Notes: generated from the sequence alone by a model not told the origin. A DNA stretch of 26,726 nt from JAZFYD01 sp036443405 (GCA_036443405.1 JAZFYD010000007.1:1-26726); one strand, 5' to 3'. Shown: positions 1 to 7,571, counted from the first letter of the stretch. A program made the numbers and translations.

Positions 1-485
1 TCGGCGAACGGGTGGATCGTGCCGATCTCGTTGTTCGCCGCCATCAGCGTGATCAGAACCGTCTCGTCCTCGATGGCCGCGTCAACGTCCGCCGCGCCGG
101 CCCGGCCCGTCTTGTCCAGCGGCAGCCACGTGATTCGGTAGCCGTTGGCCTCGAGGTGTGCCAGCGAGTCGAGGACGGCGGGGTGCTCGGTCCTGGCCGA
201 GATGATGTGCCGCCCCTTCGGGTTGGCCTCCGCCACGCCCAAAATCGCGAGATTGTTCGATTCAGTGGCGCCCGACGTGAACACGATCTCGCGCGGGTCC
301 GCGCCGAGCAGCGTGGCAACCTCGCGGCGGGCGGCGTCCACCAGCTTTTCGGCGTCCCACCCGAGACTGTGGCTGCGACTCGAGGCGTTCCCGAACACGC
401 CGGAAAGCGCCGGGAGCATCGCTTCGAGCACGCGCGGATCGACCGGCGTTGTCGCGTGGTTGTCGAGATAGATGGGGGTTTTCAT
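1..485 (-). CDS. iscS: Cysteine desulfurase, IscS/NifS type (N-terminal part, cut by window edge)
   Basis: PLP-dependent enzyme that takes sulfur from cysteine for Fe-S cluster assembly. The ATG is at 483-485 on the minus strand, and about 161 residues are visible before the window ends. The protein begins MKTPIYLDNHATTPVDPRVL and continues with FGNASSRSHSLGW, the PLP-phosphate loop EIVFTSGATESNNLAI, the TEHPAVL cofactor-stacking histidine segment and NNEIGTIHP. All of these are hallmarks of the IscS/NifS class of fold-type I aminotransferases. The catalytic cysteine loop and the PLP lysine lie beyond the edge and cannot be checked. The gene diverges from an A-type Fe-S carrier 117 bp away, which supports an Fe-S role. 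It is distinct from the SufS enzyme at 22355-23596, so the genome has at least two cysteine desulfurases. Confidence 0.93.
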   Translation of the reverse strand, partial: MKTPIYLDNHATTPVDPRVLEAMLPALSGVFGNASSRSHSLGWDAEKLVDAARREVATLLGADPREIVFTSGATESNNLAILGVAEANPKGRHIISARTEHPAVLDSLAHLEANGYRITWLPLDKTGRAGAADVDAAIEDETVLITLMAANNEIGTIHPFA

Positions 486-602
486 CGTTTTGGCGACATC
501 CTGAGGGATTGCCGCCGCTCAGGGAAAGAGGACCGCGATGGTATCATTTCGTCCTATTGGAGCCCTGCGGGCCGACCCCGCCGTGGCCGTTGGAGTACCC
601 AC

Positions 603-938
603 ATGCCGAGCATCACCATTACCGAAAAAGCGGCGCAAAAAGGCCGCGAGCTGATCGACAGTCAGACCGACGAGATGAGCGAGCCCGGGCTGCGGGTTCG
701 GGTCATCGGGGGCGGCTGCTCCGGCATGATGAACAAGATGGAGTTCGCCGACGGCGCGGAAGAGGGCGACGAGGTCTTCGAGAACAACGGCTTCACGGTG
801 TACATCGACAAGAAGTCGCTGTTTTTCCTGAACGGCTCAGCGCTCGACTACAAGGACGGCCTGACCGGCGCGGGTTTCAAGTTCGAGAACCCGAACGTCA
901 AGGGCACTTGTGGGTGTGGAGAGTCTTTCCACACGTAG
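603..938 (+). CDS. erpA: A-type iron-sulfur carrier protein (IscA/ErpA/SufA family)
   Basis: A 111-residue HesB/IscA-fold protein that carries or transfers Fe-S clusters to apo-enzymes. The three conserved ligand cysteines are present: Cys39 in the GGGCSGM motif, and Cys103 and Cys105 in GTCGCGES near the C-terminus. The length is normal for the family. The start chosen is the ATG at 603, preceded by GGAG at 592-595. The same frame is open further upstream, but that part is arginine-rich shadow sequence with no family similarity. It diverges from iscS and ends with TAG at 936-938, where a repeated palindromic element begins. The family assignment is firm. Which member it is (IscA, ErpA or SufA) cannot be decided here, so the symbol is tentative. 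Confidence 0.93.
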   Translation: MPSITITEKAAQKGRELIDSQTDEMSEPGLRVRVIGGGCSGMMNKMEFADGAEEGDEVFENNGFTVYIDKKSLFFLNGSALDYKDGLTGAGFKFENPNVKGTCGCGESFHT

Positions 939-998
939 TCAGTGTTGTCTGCCCAACGGCTGACTCCGTTGGAGCTACCCCTTCGGAGCGTCTGAGAT
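936..998 (+). repeat. 63-bp dispersed repeat with palindrome, starting at the erpA stop codon
   Basis: From the TAG stop of the A-type carrier gene, this stretch matches the reverse complement of 21486-21548 at 55 of 63 positions counted by eye. It contains a palindrome at 951-975 (GCCCAACGG, then CCGTTGGAGC) that belongs to the intergenic family described at 19910-19934, 21509-21533 and 25760-25784. The shared part includes TCAGTGTTGT before the palindrome and GCGTCTGAGAT after it. As RNA it would form a stem just after the stop codon, so it may act as a 3'-end processing, stability or termination element. No long T-run follows. That role is inference. Confidence 0.85.
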
Positions 999-1115
999 CT
1001 GGCGAGCTATGTCGCCAAATCCTAGGCCCTAAGCGTCTTCAGCAGAACGAGTTACGCTCGCAGCCACGAACGTTCGACGCGCGGAAATCACCTCAAACGG
1101 TTCGAACATAGGGTC

Positions 1116-1135
1116 TCAACGCCGTCAGGCGTTGA
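1116..1135. repeat. Palindrome between convergent erpA and nuoB paralogue
   Basis: A perfect inverted repeat: TCAACGCC at 1116-1123, a GTCA loop, and GGCGTTGA at 1128-1135. It has the same GTCA loop and a similar stem to the other intergenic palindromes in this window, but with GCC in place of GGC, so it may be a diverged member with compensatory changes. It lies 10 bp past the end of the minus-strand nuoB paralogue, so it could terminate that gene, or both convergent genes. No T-run is visible on either side. Confidence 0.6.
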
Positions 1136-1145
1136 ACAAGGAATC

Positions 1146-1685
1146 TCAGCCCTTGGGCAAAAGACTACTGACTTGTTCGATCAGCTCGGCGCCGGGGGTT
1201 TCGCCCTCGATCTTGGCTTGGAGGGTCATGAGGGCCTTGAGCACCGCCTCGGGGCGCGGCGGGCAACCGGAGATGTAGAGATCCACCGGGACGAACTCGT
1301 CGATGCCCTGAACGACCGGGTAGGAGCGGAACATGCCGCCGCTGCTCGCGCAGGCACCCATCGCGATACACCACTTGGGCTCCGACATCTGGTCCCAAAC
1401 CCGCAGGACGACGTCGGACATCTTGTAGGTCATCGTGCCGGCCACGACCATGACGTCCGCTTGGCGAGGGCTGAACCGCGCGACCTCGGCGCCAAAACGC
1501 GCCAGGTCGTAACGGCTGCAGGCCACTGCCATGAACTCGATTGCGCAGCAGGAGAGGCCCATCGGTAGCGGCCAGAGGGAGTTCTTGCGGCTCCAGTTGA
1601 TGAGCGCGTCCAGGCGGGAGACGAAAAATCCGCCCTCCTGCTGCTTGTCCGAAGCCTGAAAGTCGAGAAGCTGCGTCTTGCTCAT
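1146..1685 (-). CDS. nuoB: NADH-quinone oxidoreductase subunit B (stand-alone paralogue)
   Basis: A 179-residue NuoB/PSST protein that holds cluster N2 next to the quinone site of complex I. All four ligand cysteines are present: Cys46-Cys47 in GLSCCAIEFM, Cys112 in MGACASSGG and Cys141 in SGCPPRPE. RFGAEVARFSPRQADVMVVA and WDQMSEPKW are also typical. It is transcribed away from the main nuo operon, with a 296-bp gap before nuoA, and has a normal compact length. A second NuoB is encoded inside the operon at 2566-3528. The two copies are clearly diverged, for example GACASSGGMFRSYPVVQG here against GACTVGGGPYFVHGYHVVKG there. It may be an alternative N2 subunit or part of another complex I or hydrogenase-like assembly. 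The ATG start at 1683-1685 gives the expected N-terminus. Confidence 0.95.
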   Translation of the reverse strand: MSKTQLLDFQASDKQQEGGFFVSRLDALINWSRKNSLWPLPMGLSCCAIEFMAVACSRYDLARFGAEVARFSPRQADVMVVAGTMTYKMSDVVLRVWDQMSEPKWCIAMGACASSGGMFRSYPVVQGIDEFVPVDLYISGCPPRPEAVLKALMTLQAKIEGETPGAELIEQVSSLLPKG

Positions 1686-1703
1686 GACGCCATTATCTTA
1701 GCC

Positions 1704-1722
1704 CGCCCCAGGAAGGGGGGCG
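1704..1722. other. GC-rich hairpin in the nuoB paralogue / nuoA divergent intergenic region
   Basis: CGCCCC at 1704-1709 and GGGGCG at 1717-1722 form a perfect 6-bp stem with a 7-base loop, 18 bases upstream of the minus-strand nuoB start. It lies in the 296-bp gap 1686-1981, which holds no convincing gene. It could influence the 5' leader of the nuoB paralogue. Function is unproven. Confidence 0.35.
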
Positions 1723-1816
1723 AGCACTGCGGGGGGCTCACCGGCTCATCGAGGGAGAATCCAGGTCCGGCGCTCCAACCCGCAAACGGAAAGACGCCGA
1801 ATCCGCGGGGGATAGC

Positions 1817-1845
1817 TGGATCGGTCACCACCAGGCTGGCATAAT
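1817..1845 (+). promoter_or_regulatory. Candidate promoter for the nuo operon
   Basis: An extended -10-like sequence TGGCATAAT lies at 1837-1845, about 135 bp upstream of the nuoA ATG. The -35 position (TGGATC, 1817-1822) matches the sigma-70 consensus poorly. It is the best candidate in the 296-bp gap that must hold the promoter for the long nuo operon. The evidence is a short motif only. Confidence 0.25.
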
Positions 1846-1981
1846 TCCGCGCTTTCAGGCCTACCCGCGGGAAACGCCGCGAGGCGGAGCCCCAAACGAT
1901 GGCCAACCCGGGACGGAGTCCCGAAACGGCCTGGGTAAGCGGGGTTCAGAACGGACGAGACAGGAGATCCCAGGTCGATCC

Positions 1982-2569
1982 ATGCACCTCACGGCCTCCA
2001 ACCTCTTTGAAGGATTCGGCAACGCTTTTGTCTTTGCCGTCTTTGGTGTGGTGTTTGTCTTCGTCAACCTGTTCGTTCTCGGCAAGTTGGTTCTTGGCCG
2101 GCCGAGCAAACCCGACTTTGGCGAAAAGCACACCACGTATGAATGCGGCGAACCCGCGATCGGCGATGCCTGGATCCGGTTCGACATCCGCTTCTACACG
2201 CTGAGCCTGATCTTCCTGATCTTCGATATCGAAGTTGCGCTCCTGTTCCCGTGGGCGGTCGCCTACGACAAGTTCATCGCAGCGGGACAGGGCTTTGCCG
2301 CATTCGTCGAGGTGTTGGTGTTCGTCACCGTGTTGGGTGTCGGGCTCGCCTATGTCTGGATGCGCCGCGACATCGACTGGACCAGCACGGCGCCGGGCGC
2401 TGCGATCCCGGAGCTCGCGCATGGCGGCGCCGACCGTGGCGGCGAGCCGGCGAAACCGGAGCCCACGCCCGAGACACCCTCGGGTGATGCTGAGCCGGAC
2501 AAACCGGAAGACACAGCGGAAACGAAAGAGACCGTGCCCGCGAGCACAGTTGAGGAGAGCGAAGCGTGA
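1982..2569 (+). CDS. nuoA: NADH-quinone oxidoreductase subunit A with long acidic tail
   Basis: Small membrane subunit of complex I, near the quinone channel. Residues 1-133 are the NuoA core: a first membrane helix at about 12-36, the YECGEPAIGDAWIRFDIRFY loop (52-72, containing the conserved YECG), the LIFLIFDIEVALLFPW helix (76-91) and a last helix at about 106-126. Residues 134-195 form a Glu/Pro/Thr-rich, lysine-dotted tail not found in ordinary NuoA of about 120-145 residues. The tail follows the last helix. It is the first gene of the operon and ends in a GTGA overlap with the operon nuoB. The start is ATG at 1982, with AGGT about 6 bases upstream and AGGAG at 1962-1966. Confidence 0.96.
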   Translation: MHLTASNLFEGFGNAFVFAVFGVVFVFVNLFVLGKLVLGRPSKPDFGEKHTTYECGEPAIGDAWIRFDIRFYTLSLIFLIFDIEVALLFPWAVAYDKFIAAGQGFAAFVEVLVFVTVLGVGLAYVWMRRDIDWTSTAPGAAIPELAHGGADRGGEPAKPEPTPETPSGDAEPDKPEDTAETKETVPASTVEESEA

Positions 2570-3528
2570 GTGATGCAAATCTCACACGTCCGGGCCGACC
2601 GGCGTACATGCCGCCGCCCCAGCGATTCGACCCGGAGCTCGAGCAGACCATTCTGCTGACGAAGGCCGAGTGGCTGGTCGATTGGGGGCGCAAGTCCTCG
2701 CTTTGGCCGCTTGGTTTTGGCCTCGCCTGCTGCGCGATCGAAATGATCTCGACCGCGATGGTGAAGTACGACATCAGCCGATTCGGGGCCGAGGTGTTTC
2801 GCGCGACCCCGCGCCAGGCGGACGTGATGATCGTCGCCGGCACCGTCACGCACAAGATGGCGCCGCGGGTGAAGCGTCTCTACGACCAGATGTCGGAGCC
2901 CAAGTGGGTCATCGCGATGGGTGCCTGCACCGTCGGCGGCGGCCCGTACTTCGTGCACGGTTATCACGTCGTCAAGGGCGTCGACAAGGTCGTGCCCGTC
3001 GACATTTACCTTCCCGGTTGCCCCCCGCGGCCCGAGGCGCTTCTGGAGGCGGTCATGCGCCTGCAGGAGTTGGTCTCGGCGCGCGGGAAGCTGCTCAACG
3101 GCAAGGACCCCGGCTACACCGGCCCCGAGAAGGGTTCGGTTCAGGCGGTCATGGATGGACTCTCGCCGGCCGAGCCGTGGAAGACGGAGAAGGCGCGTTC
3201 CTTCGACGGTCCCAAGGAGATCGCGGAGGAGGAAGACAAGAAGAAGAAGGCCGAGGTTGCCGCGGCGCGAAAGATAGCCGCGGAGGAGAAGAAGAAGAAG
3301 GAGGCCGAGGAGGCTGCCAAGGCTGAGGCGGAGGCAGCGGCTGTGGCGCCCAAGGAAGAGGCTCCGACGGCTGAAGAAACGGTTGAAGCTCCGAAGGTCG
3401 AGGACAACGCGGAGGAGGCTCCCAAGGAAGAGGCCAAGGGGCCGGGTGGTGAGGCCGAGGCCGGGGCCGACGCCGAGGCCGAGGAGAAGGAGCCCGACGC
3501 GGATGCCAAGGATGGGGGAGAGAGTTGA
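2566..3528 (+). CDS. nuoB: NADH-quinone oxidoreductase subunit B with long charged C-terminal extension
   Basis: The operon-encoded N2-cluster subunit, starting with GTG at 2566 inside a GTGA overlap with the nuoA stop. The NuoB core (about residues 30-180) carries all four ligands: Cys55-Cys56 in GLACCAIEMI, Cys121 in MGACTVGGG and Cys152 in PGCPPRPE. From about residue 212 to 320 comes a low-complexity tail of Lys/Glu/Ala, first KKKK-rich and predicted to be coiled or helical, then acidic and Gly/Asp-rich. A typical NuoB has 160-220 residues, so about 100 are extra. NuoA, its partner, has its own charged tail. The frame stays open through the tail and overlaps nuoC by one base, so the tail is real coding sequence and not read-through. 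A second NuoB is at 1146-1685. Confidence 0.95.
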   Translation: MSDANLTRPGRPAYMPPPQRFDPELEQTILLTKAEWLVDWGRKSSLWPLGFGLACCAIEMISTAMVKYDISRFGAEVFRATPRQADVMIVAGTVTHKMAPRVKRLYDQMSEPKWVIAMGACTVGGGPYFVHGYHVVKGVDKVVPVDIYLPGCPPRPEALLEAVMRLQELVSARGKLLNGKDPGYTGPEKGSVQAVMDGLSPAEPWKTEKARSFDGPKEIAEEEDKKKKAEVAAARKIAAEEKKKKEAEEAAKAEAEAAAVAPKEEAPTAEETVEAPKVEDNAEEAPKEEAKGPGGEAEAGADAEAEEKEPDADAKDGGES

Positions 3529-3998
3529 TGCACGCTGAGGCGTACAAGACCCTCCAGGACGCGCTCGGCGATGCGATCGAGGAGGTCGTCACCGAGGGCA
3601 CGCAGCCGTTTGCGCGCGTGCGCGCCGACTCCATCGTCGAGGCGGCCAAGACGCTGCGCGAAAAGTGCGGCGCCGACATGCTGCACCTCGTCACGGGCAC
3701 CGACTTCAAGGACCGGTTCGAAGTTGCCTACCACTTCGCCGGCATAGAAAAGGGCGCGAGCGATTTCTTCTGCCTGAAGGTCACGCTCTCGCACGACGAT
3801 CCCGTTTTGCCGACGCTCGCGCACGATTGGCCGAGCGCCGACTGGTTTGAACGCGAGACGTGGGACCTTGTCGGCATCCGGTTCGAGGGCCACCCGCATC
3901 ACTATCGGATCCTGCTTCCGGAGGACTGGGAAGGCCACCCGCTGCGCAAGGACTACGAGTTCCCGACCACCTACCACGGGATCGATTGCACCAAATGA
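3528..3998 (+). CDS. nuoC: NADH-quinone oxidoreductase subunit C (30 kDa subunit)
   Basis: A peripheral-arm subunit of 156 residues that packs against NuoD. The C-terminal signature of the 30 kDa family is complete: WFERETWDLVGIRFEGHPHH followed by RILLPEDWEGHPLRKDYE. NuoC is a separate gene here, not fused to NuoD as in E. coli. The ATG at 3528 overlaps the nuoB stop (TGATG) and follows the purine-rich GGGGGAGAGAG. A TTG one codon earlier is possible but less likely. The gene ends in an ATGA overlap with nuoD, pointing to translational coupling. Confidence 0.96.
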   Translation: MHAEAYKTLQDALGDAIEEVVTEGTQPFARVRADSIVEAAKTLREKCGADMLHLVTGTDFKDRFEVAYHFAGIEKGASDFFCLKVTLSHDDPVLPTLAHDWPSADWFERETWDLVGIRFEGHPHHYRILLPEDWEGHPLRKDYEFPTTYHGIDCTK

Positions 3999-5170
3999 CC
4001 ACCATCCAAGGCGTCAAGTTCGAAGGCGAGGCCGTTGCGCCGACGCTTCCGCGCGACATCCAGACCGACGAGATGGTCTTCAACATGGGGCCGCAGCACC
4101 CCAGCACGCACGGCGTGTTGCGGGTCGTGGTGAAAACCGACGGCGAGGTCGTGCTCGACTGCCACCCGCTGATCGGCAACCTCCATCGCTGCGCCGAGAA
4201 GATCCTCGAGAACCTCACCTACACCCAGGGCATGCCGTATGTGGACCGCATGGACTACCTGGGCGCGCTCAACAACGAGATGGGGCTCGCGCTCGCGGCC
4301 GAGAAGATCGCCGGCGTCGAGATCCCCAAGCGCGCGCAGTATCTGCGCGTGATCATGTGCGAGCTGAACCGGGTCATCAGCCACCTGTTTTGCGCGGGGC
4401 AGTTCGGCCTCGACATGGGCGCCTTCACTCCGTTCCTCTACATGTTCAGGGAACGCGAAGAGGGCATCAGTCTCATCAACCAGGTGACGGGCGGCCGGCT
4501 TCTCTATCACTACATCCGCTACGGCGGGGTCACGCGCGATGCGAACCAGGAGTGGTTGGACGCGGCCCACAAGTACTGCGACGTCGTTCGCAGCCACATG
4601 GACGAGTACAACAACCTGCTCACCTACAACCGCATCTTCTTGAACCGGACGTGCGGCGTCGCGATGATCGACAAGGACACGTGCCTGCGCTACGCGGTCA
4701 CGGGGCCGATCCTGCGCGCGGCGGGCATCCAGCGCGACCTGCGCAAGGACATGCCGTATTCGAGCTACGAGGACTTCGACTTCGAGGTGCCCGTCGGGCC
4801 GTTCGAGGAAGGTGTCGTCGGCTGCTCGTGGACGCGCCATCGCCAGCGGCTGTACGAGATCGAACAGAGCCTGGACATCGTCCAACAGGCGATCGCGAAG
4901 ATACCCGACGGCGCGTTCGCGCATCCCAAGGTGACCCGCGCGTGGAAAGCGCCGGCGGGCGAGGCGTATGTCGCGACCGAGTCGCCGCGCGGCGAGCTCG
5001 GTTTTTACATCATCAGTGACGGAAGCAAGATGCCGTATCGCGTCAAGACGCGTGGGCCGAGCTTTTCCAACATCTCGCTGCTCGGCGAGTGCTCGCGCGG
5101 CCTTCTGATCGGCGACCTGATCGCGCTGATCGGCTCGACGGACATCACGCTGGGTGAGGTGGACCGATGA
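3995..5170 (+). CDS. nuoD: NADH-quinone oxidoreductase subunit D (49 kDa subunit)
   Basis: A 391-residue subunit that forms the quinone-binding cavity together with NuoB, evolutionarily related to the large subunit of [NiFe] hydrogenases. Family markers: FNMGPQHPSTHGVLR at about residues 29-43, CHPLIGNLHRCAEKI, LNRTCGVAMI, and SPRGELGFYIISDGSKMPYR near the C-terminus, then SLLGECSRGLLIGDLIALIGS. The frame is open for 45 codons upstream, but that part overlaps nuoC in another frame. The ATG at 3995, in an ATGA overlap with the nuoC stop, gives the normal family N-terminus. It ends in an ATGA overlap with nuoH. Confidence 0.97.
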   Translation: MTTIQGVKFEGEAVAPTLPRDIQTDEMVFNMGPQHPSTHGVLRVVVKTDGEVVLDCHPLIGNLHRCAEKILENLTYTQGMPYVDRMDYLGALNNEMGLALAAEKIAGVEIPKRAQYLRVIMCELNRVISHLFCAGQFGLDMGAFTPFLYMFREREEGISLINQVTGGRLLYHYIRYGGVTRDANQEWLDAAHKYCDVVRSHMDEYNNLLTYNRIFLNRTCGVAMIDKDTCLRYAVTGPILRAAGIQRDLRKDMPYSSYEDFDFEVPVGPFEEGVVGCSWTRHRQRLYEIEQSLDIVQQAIAKIPDGAFAHPKVTRAWKAPAGEAYVATESPRGELGFYIISDGSKMPYRVKTRGPSFSNISLLGECSRGLLIGDLIALIGSTDITLGEVDR

Positions 5171-6294
5171 GCCTCTCGCTGCTGGCCGGAGCCGAGACCC
5201 AGGCGATGAGCACCCACATCGCGAATTTCGTCGCCGATTTCGTCGGCCTCGAGGCGACGTGGCCGTTTCACGCGCTCTCGATGCTCGTGGTCGCGACGGT
5301 CGTCGTGTTGGTCTTCGTGACGCCGGCAGGCCTCGCGGGCATCTACCTCGAGCGGAAGATCGCGGGCCGCGCGCAAAACCGCGTCGGCCCCAACCGCGTC
5401 GGCCCCTACGGCTTGCTACAGACCCTCGCGGACGGCGTGAAGCTGCTCACGAAAGAGGACTACATCAAGCCGGGCACGGACGAGGCGCTGTTTCGATTCG
5501 CGCCCTACATCGTGTTCCTCTCGGTGTTCGCCGGCATCTGCGTGATGCCGTTCGGCCCGGGGCTCACGCCGGCGAATCTCGACGTCGGGTTGTTCTTCTT
5601 CCTCGCGATGATCGGCATCGAAACGATCGGCATCGTGATGGCCGGTTGGGCGAGCAACAACAAGTGGAGCCTCCTCGGTTCCATGCGCGAGGTCGCGCAG
5701 GTGATCAGCTACGAGCTTCCGCTCGGCCTCTCGGCGATGGTCCCGGTGATCGCGGCAGGTTCGCTGAGCCTCGTCGAACTCACCGACTATCAGCAGGGTC
5801 CGATCTGGAACTGGTTCATCATTCGCAACGGCTACTACGCGATCGTCGGCATTCCGGCGTTCCTCGTGTTTTTCGTTTCCGGCCTCGCGGCTTGCAAACG
5901 CGCGCCGTTCGATCTTCCGGAAGCGGAGTCGGAACTCGTCGCCGGTTTCCACACCGAGTACTCCGGCATGCGCTTCGGCATGTTCTTCCTGCCGGAGTAC
6001 GTGCTGATGCTGACGGTGGCGTGTGTCTCGACCGTGCTGTTCCTCGGTGGTTACCACGATCCGTTCGGTCTCAGCGCAGAAGGCGGCATGTTCCACGGGG
6101 TGTTGTGGTGGGGCGTCATGTGGTTCATGGGCAAGTCGATCCTCAGCTGGCTGCTCGTCATGCAGCTGCGCTGGACGCTGCCGCGCCTGCGCGTCGACCA
6201 GGTGATGTACCTCTGCTACAAGGTCCTGCTGCCGATCAGCCTCGTGCTGATTCTCCTGGTCGCGGCCCTGAAGCTGATCGAAGGGGCCAACTGA
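5167..6294 (+). CDS. nuoH: NADH-quinone oxidoreductase subunit H
   Basis: A 375-residue membrane subunit that connects the quinone site to the proton-pumping arm. It shows the signature cytoplasmic loop YLERKIAGRAQNRVGPNRVG and then PYGLLQTLADGVKLLTKED. The later loop RAPFDLPEAESELVAGFHTE leads into YSGMRFGMFFLPEY. It has about eight hydrophobic segments. The ATG at 5167 overlaps the nuoD stop by four bases. The first 35 residues include a second possible ATG (MSTHIANF), so the exact N-terminus is slightly uncertain. Confidence 0.97.
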   Translation: MSLSLLAGAETQAMSTHIANFVADFVGLEATWPFHALSMLVVATVVVLVFVTPAGLAGIYLERKIAGRAQNRVGPNRVGPYGLLQTLADGVKLLTKEDYIKPGTDEALFRFAPYIVFLSVFAGICVMPFGPGLTPANLDVGLFFFLAMIGIETIGIVMAGWASNNKWSLLGSMREVAQVISYELPLGLSAMVPVIAAGSLSLVELTDYQQGPIWNWFIIRNGYYAIVGIPAFLVFFVSGLAACKRAPFDLPEAESELVAGFHTEYSGMRFGMFFLPEYVLMLTVACVSTVLFLGGYHDPFGLSAEGGMFHGVLWWGVMWFMGKSILSWLLVMQLRWTLPRLRVDQVMYLCYKVLLPISLVLILLVAALKLIEGAN

Positions 6295-6770
6295 TGCAGA
6301 GCTTCCGCCAGTGGGCCTCGGGTGTCTGGTCCGGCCTCCGGACGACGTTCATCGGCCTCAGCATCACGATCCCCTATCTCTTCCGCAAGCCGTACACGCT
6401 GCAGTACCCGGAAGAGCTGCCGGATATCCCCGACACGGAGCGCGGTCTCCACAACTTCGAGATCGACAAGTGCATCGCTTGCGATCAGTGCGCCAAGATC
6501 TGCCCCGTCGACTGCATCACCATCGAAGCGGAAGGCAAGGGCAAGTTCGCGCGCATGACGAAGTACGAGATCGACTACACGAAGTGTCTCTTCTGCGCGC
6601 TCTGTACCGAGCCGTGCCCGACGGATTGCATTCACATGGGACCGACCTACGACCTGGTCGGCTACACGCGCGAAGAGGTCATCATCGACTACGCGGACCG
6701 CGAGAATCCGCGCACGTTCAGCGGTGAGGAGAAGATCCCTTATCCGCTCGCCAACATGATGAGGAAGTAG
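6294..6770 (+). CDS. nuoI: NADH-quinone oxidoreductase subunit I (two [4Fe-4S] clusters)
   Basis: A 158-residue ferredoxin-like subunit carrying clusters N6a and N6b, which pass electrons towards N2 in NuoB. Two complete CxxCxxCxxxCP motifs are visible: CIACDQCAKICP (Cys60, 63, 66, 70) and CLFCALCTEPCP (Cys98, 101, 104, 108). Each is followed by a further cysteine (VDC, TDC). The start is ATG at 6294, overlapping the nuoH stop by one base. The same frame is open far upstream but overlaps nuoH and has no family similarity. No nuoE, nuoF or nuoG is encoded in the window, so NuoI may be the electron entry point, or a partner may be encoded elsewhere. Confidence 0.97.
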   Translation: MQSFRQWASGVWSGLRTTFIGLSITIPYLFRKPYTLQYPEELPDIPDTERGLHNFEIDKCIACDQCAKICPVDCITIEAEGKGKFARMTKYEIDYTKCLFCALCTEPCPTDCIHMGPTYDLVGYTREEVIIDYADRENPRTFSGEEKIPYPLANMMRK

Positions 6771-6774
6771 GCGA

Positions 6775-7272
6775 ATGGGCGCTGCCACTCTTCTCTTCTG
6801 GACCTTCGCCGCGATGGCGGTGACCGGCGGCCTGATGGCCGTCCTGTTGCCACGCATCGTGCACGCGGTCTTCAGCCTGATGCTTTCGTTCATCGGCGTG
6901 GCCGGGCTTTACGCGGTGCAAGGCGCGGACTTCCTCGCGATCGTGCAACTCGTCGTCTACGTCGGCGGCGTGCTCGTTCTGATGGCGTTCGGCATCCTGC
7001 TCACGGGGCGAACGGCCGAGTCGCTCGCCCAACACGAGGCGCGGCACCGGCCCTACGGGGTCATCGCGGCGCTGCTCATCTTCGCTGCGCTCATGACCAC
7101 GATCGCGAAGTCGCAGTTCAACACCGGAACCGTGATGGCGGGTGATCCCACGACGCTCGACATCGGCGCGCTGCTCATCGGCGACTACATCATCGCGTTC
7201 GAGTTCGCTTCGGTCCTGCTGCTTCTGGCGCTGGTCGGGGCGGCGTACCTCGTGCGAAGGGCGGAACGGTGA
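6775..7272 (+). CDS. nuoJ: NADH-quinone oxidoreductase subunit J
   Basis: A 165-residue membrane subunit of the proton-translocating arm with about five hydrophobic helices. The conserved third-helix region reads FLAIVQLVVYVGGVLVLMAF, matching the family YxGA/GxVxVL pattern that contains a pi-bulge. The last helix precedes LVRRAER. It starts with ATG four bases after the nuoI stop. Its stop codon overlaps the GTG start of nuoK. Confidence 0.95.
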   Translation: MGAATLLFWTFAAMAVTGGLMAVLLPRIVHAVFSLMLSFIGVAGLYAVQGADFLAIVQLVVYVGGVLVLMAFGILLTGRTAESLAQHEARHRPYGVIAALLIFAALMTTIAKSQFNTGTVMAGDPTTLDIGALLIGDYIIAFEFASVLLLLALVGAAYLVRRAER

Positions 7273-7571
7273 TCGGTATCTATCACTACCTCGGCGTCGG
7301 CGCGGCGCTGTTTGCGATCGGCATTTGCGGCGTGATCACGCGCCGCAACGCGATCGGTGTCCTCATCGGCGTTGAGTTGATCCTCAATGCCGCCAACGTG
7401 AACCTGGTCGGATTCAGTCGCCACGGGGGCGGCCTGGACGCGCAGGTCTTCAGCATCTTCGTCATCGTCCTCGCCGCGGCGGAAGCCGCCGTCGCGCTCG
7501 CGATCATCCTGCAGATGTTCGACAAGCGCAGCGAAGTGGACGTGGACCGGGCAAGTCTCCTCAAAGGCTGA
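7269..7571 (+). CDS. nuoK: NADH-quinone oxidoreductase subunit K
   Basis: A 100-residue subunit with three membrane helices, homologous to MrpC. The two buried glutamates of the family appear in GVELILNAANVNLVGF and in the AAAEAAVALAIIL helix. Start GTG at 7269 overlaps the nuoJ stop (GTGA). The stop overlaps the nuoL ATG by one base. Length and motifs are normal. Confidence 0.96.
   Translation: MIGIYHYLGVGAALFAIGICGVITRRNAIGVLIGVELILNAANVNLVGFSRHGGGLDAQVFSIFVIVLAAAEAAVALAIILQMFDKRSEVDVDRASLLKG

Noticed and set aside
939..1145. An RNA gene in the erpA-nuoB gap
   Set aside because: No tRNA cloverleaf or known RNA motif could be traced. The structure is explained by palindromic repeats and a small TGGCGA/TCGCCA stem near 1000.
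1682..2204. Small open frames in the nuoB-nuoA gap
   Set aside because: No family similarity, no convincing start site, and overlaps with each other on both strands and with nuoA. The region is better read as divergent regulatory DNA.
5154..6770. A 538-residue open frame ending in NuoI
   Set aside because: Its first 380 codons overlap nuoH in another frame and give arginine-rich sequence without similarity. Only the part from 6294 is real.
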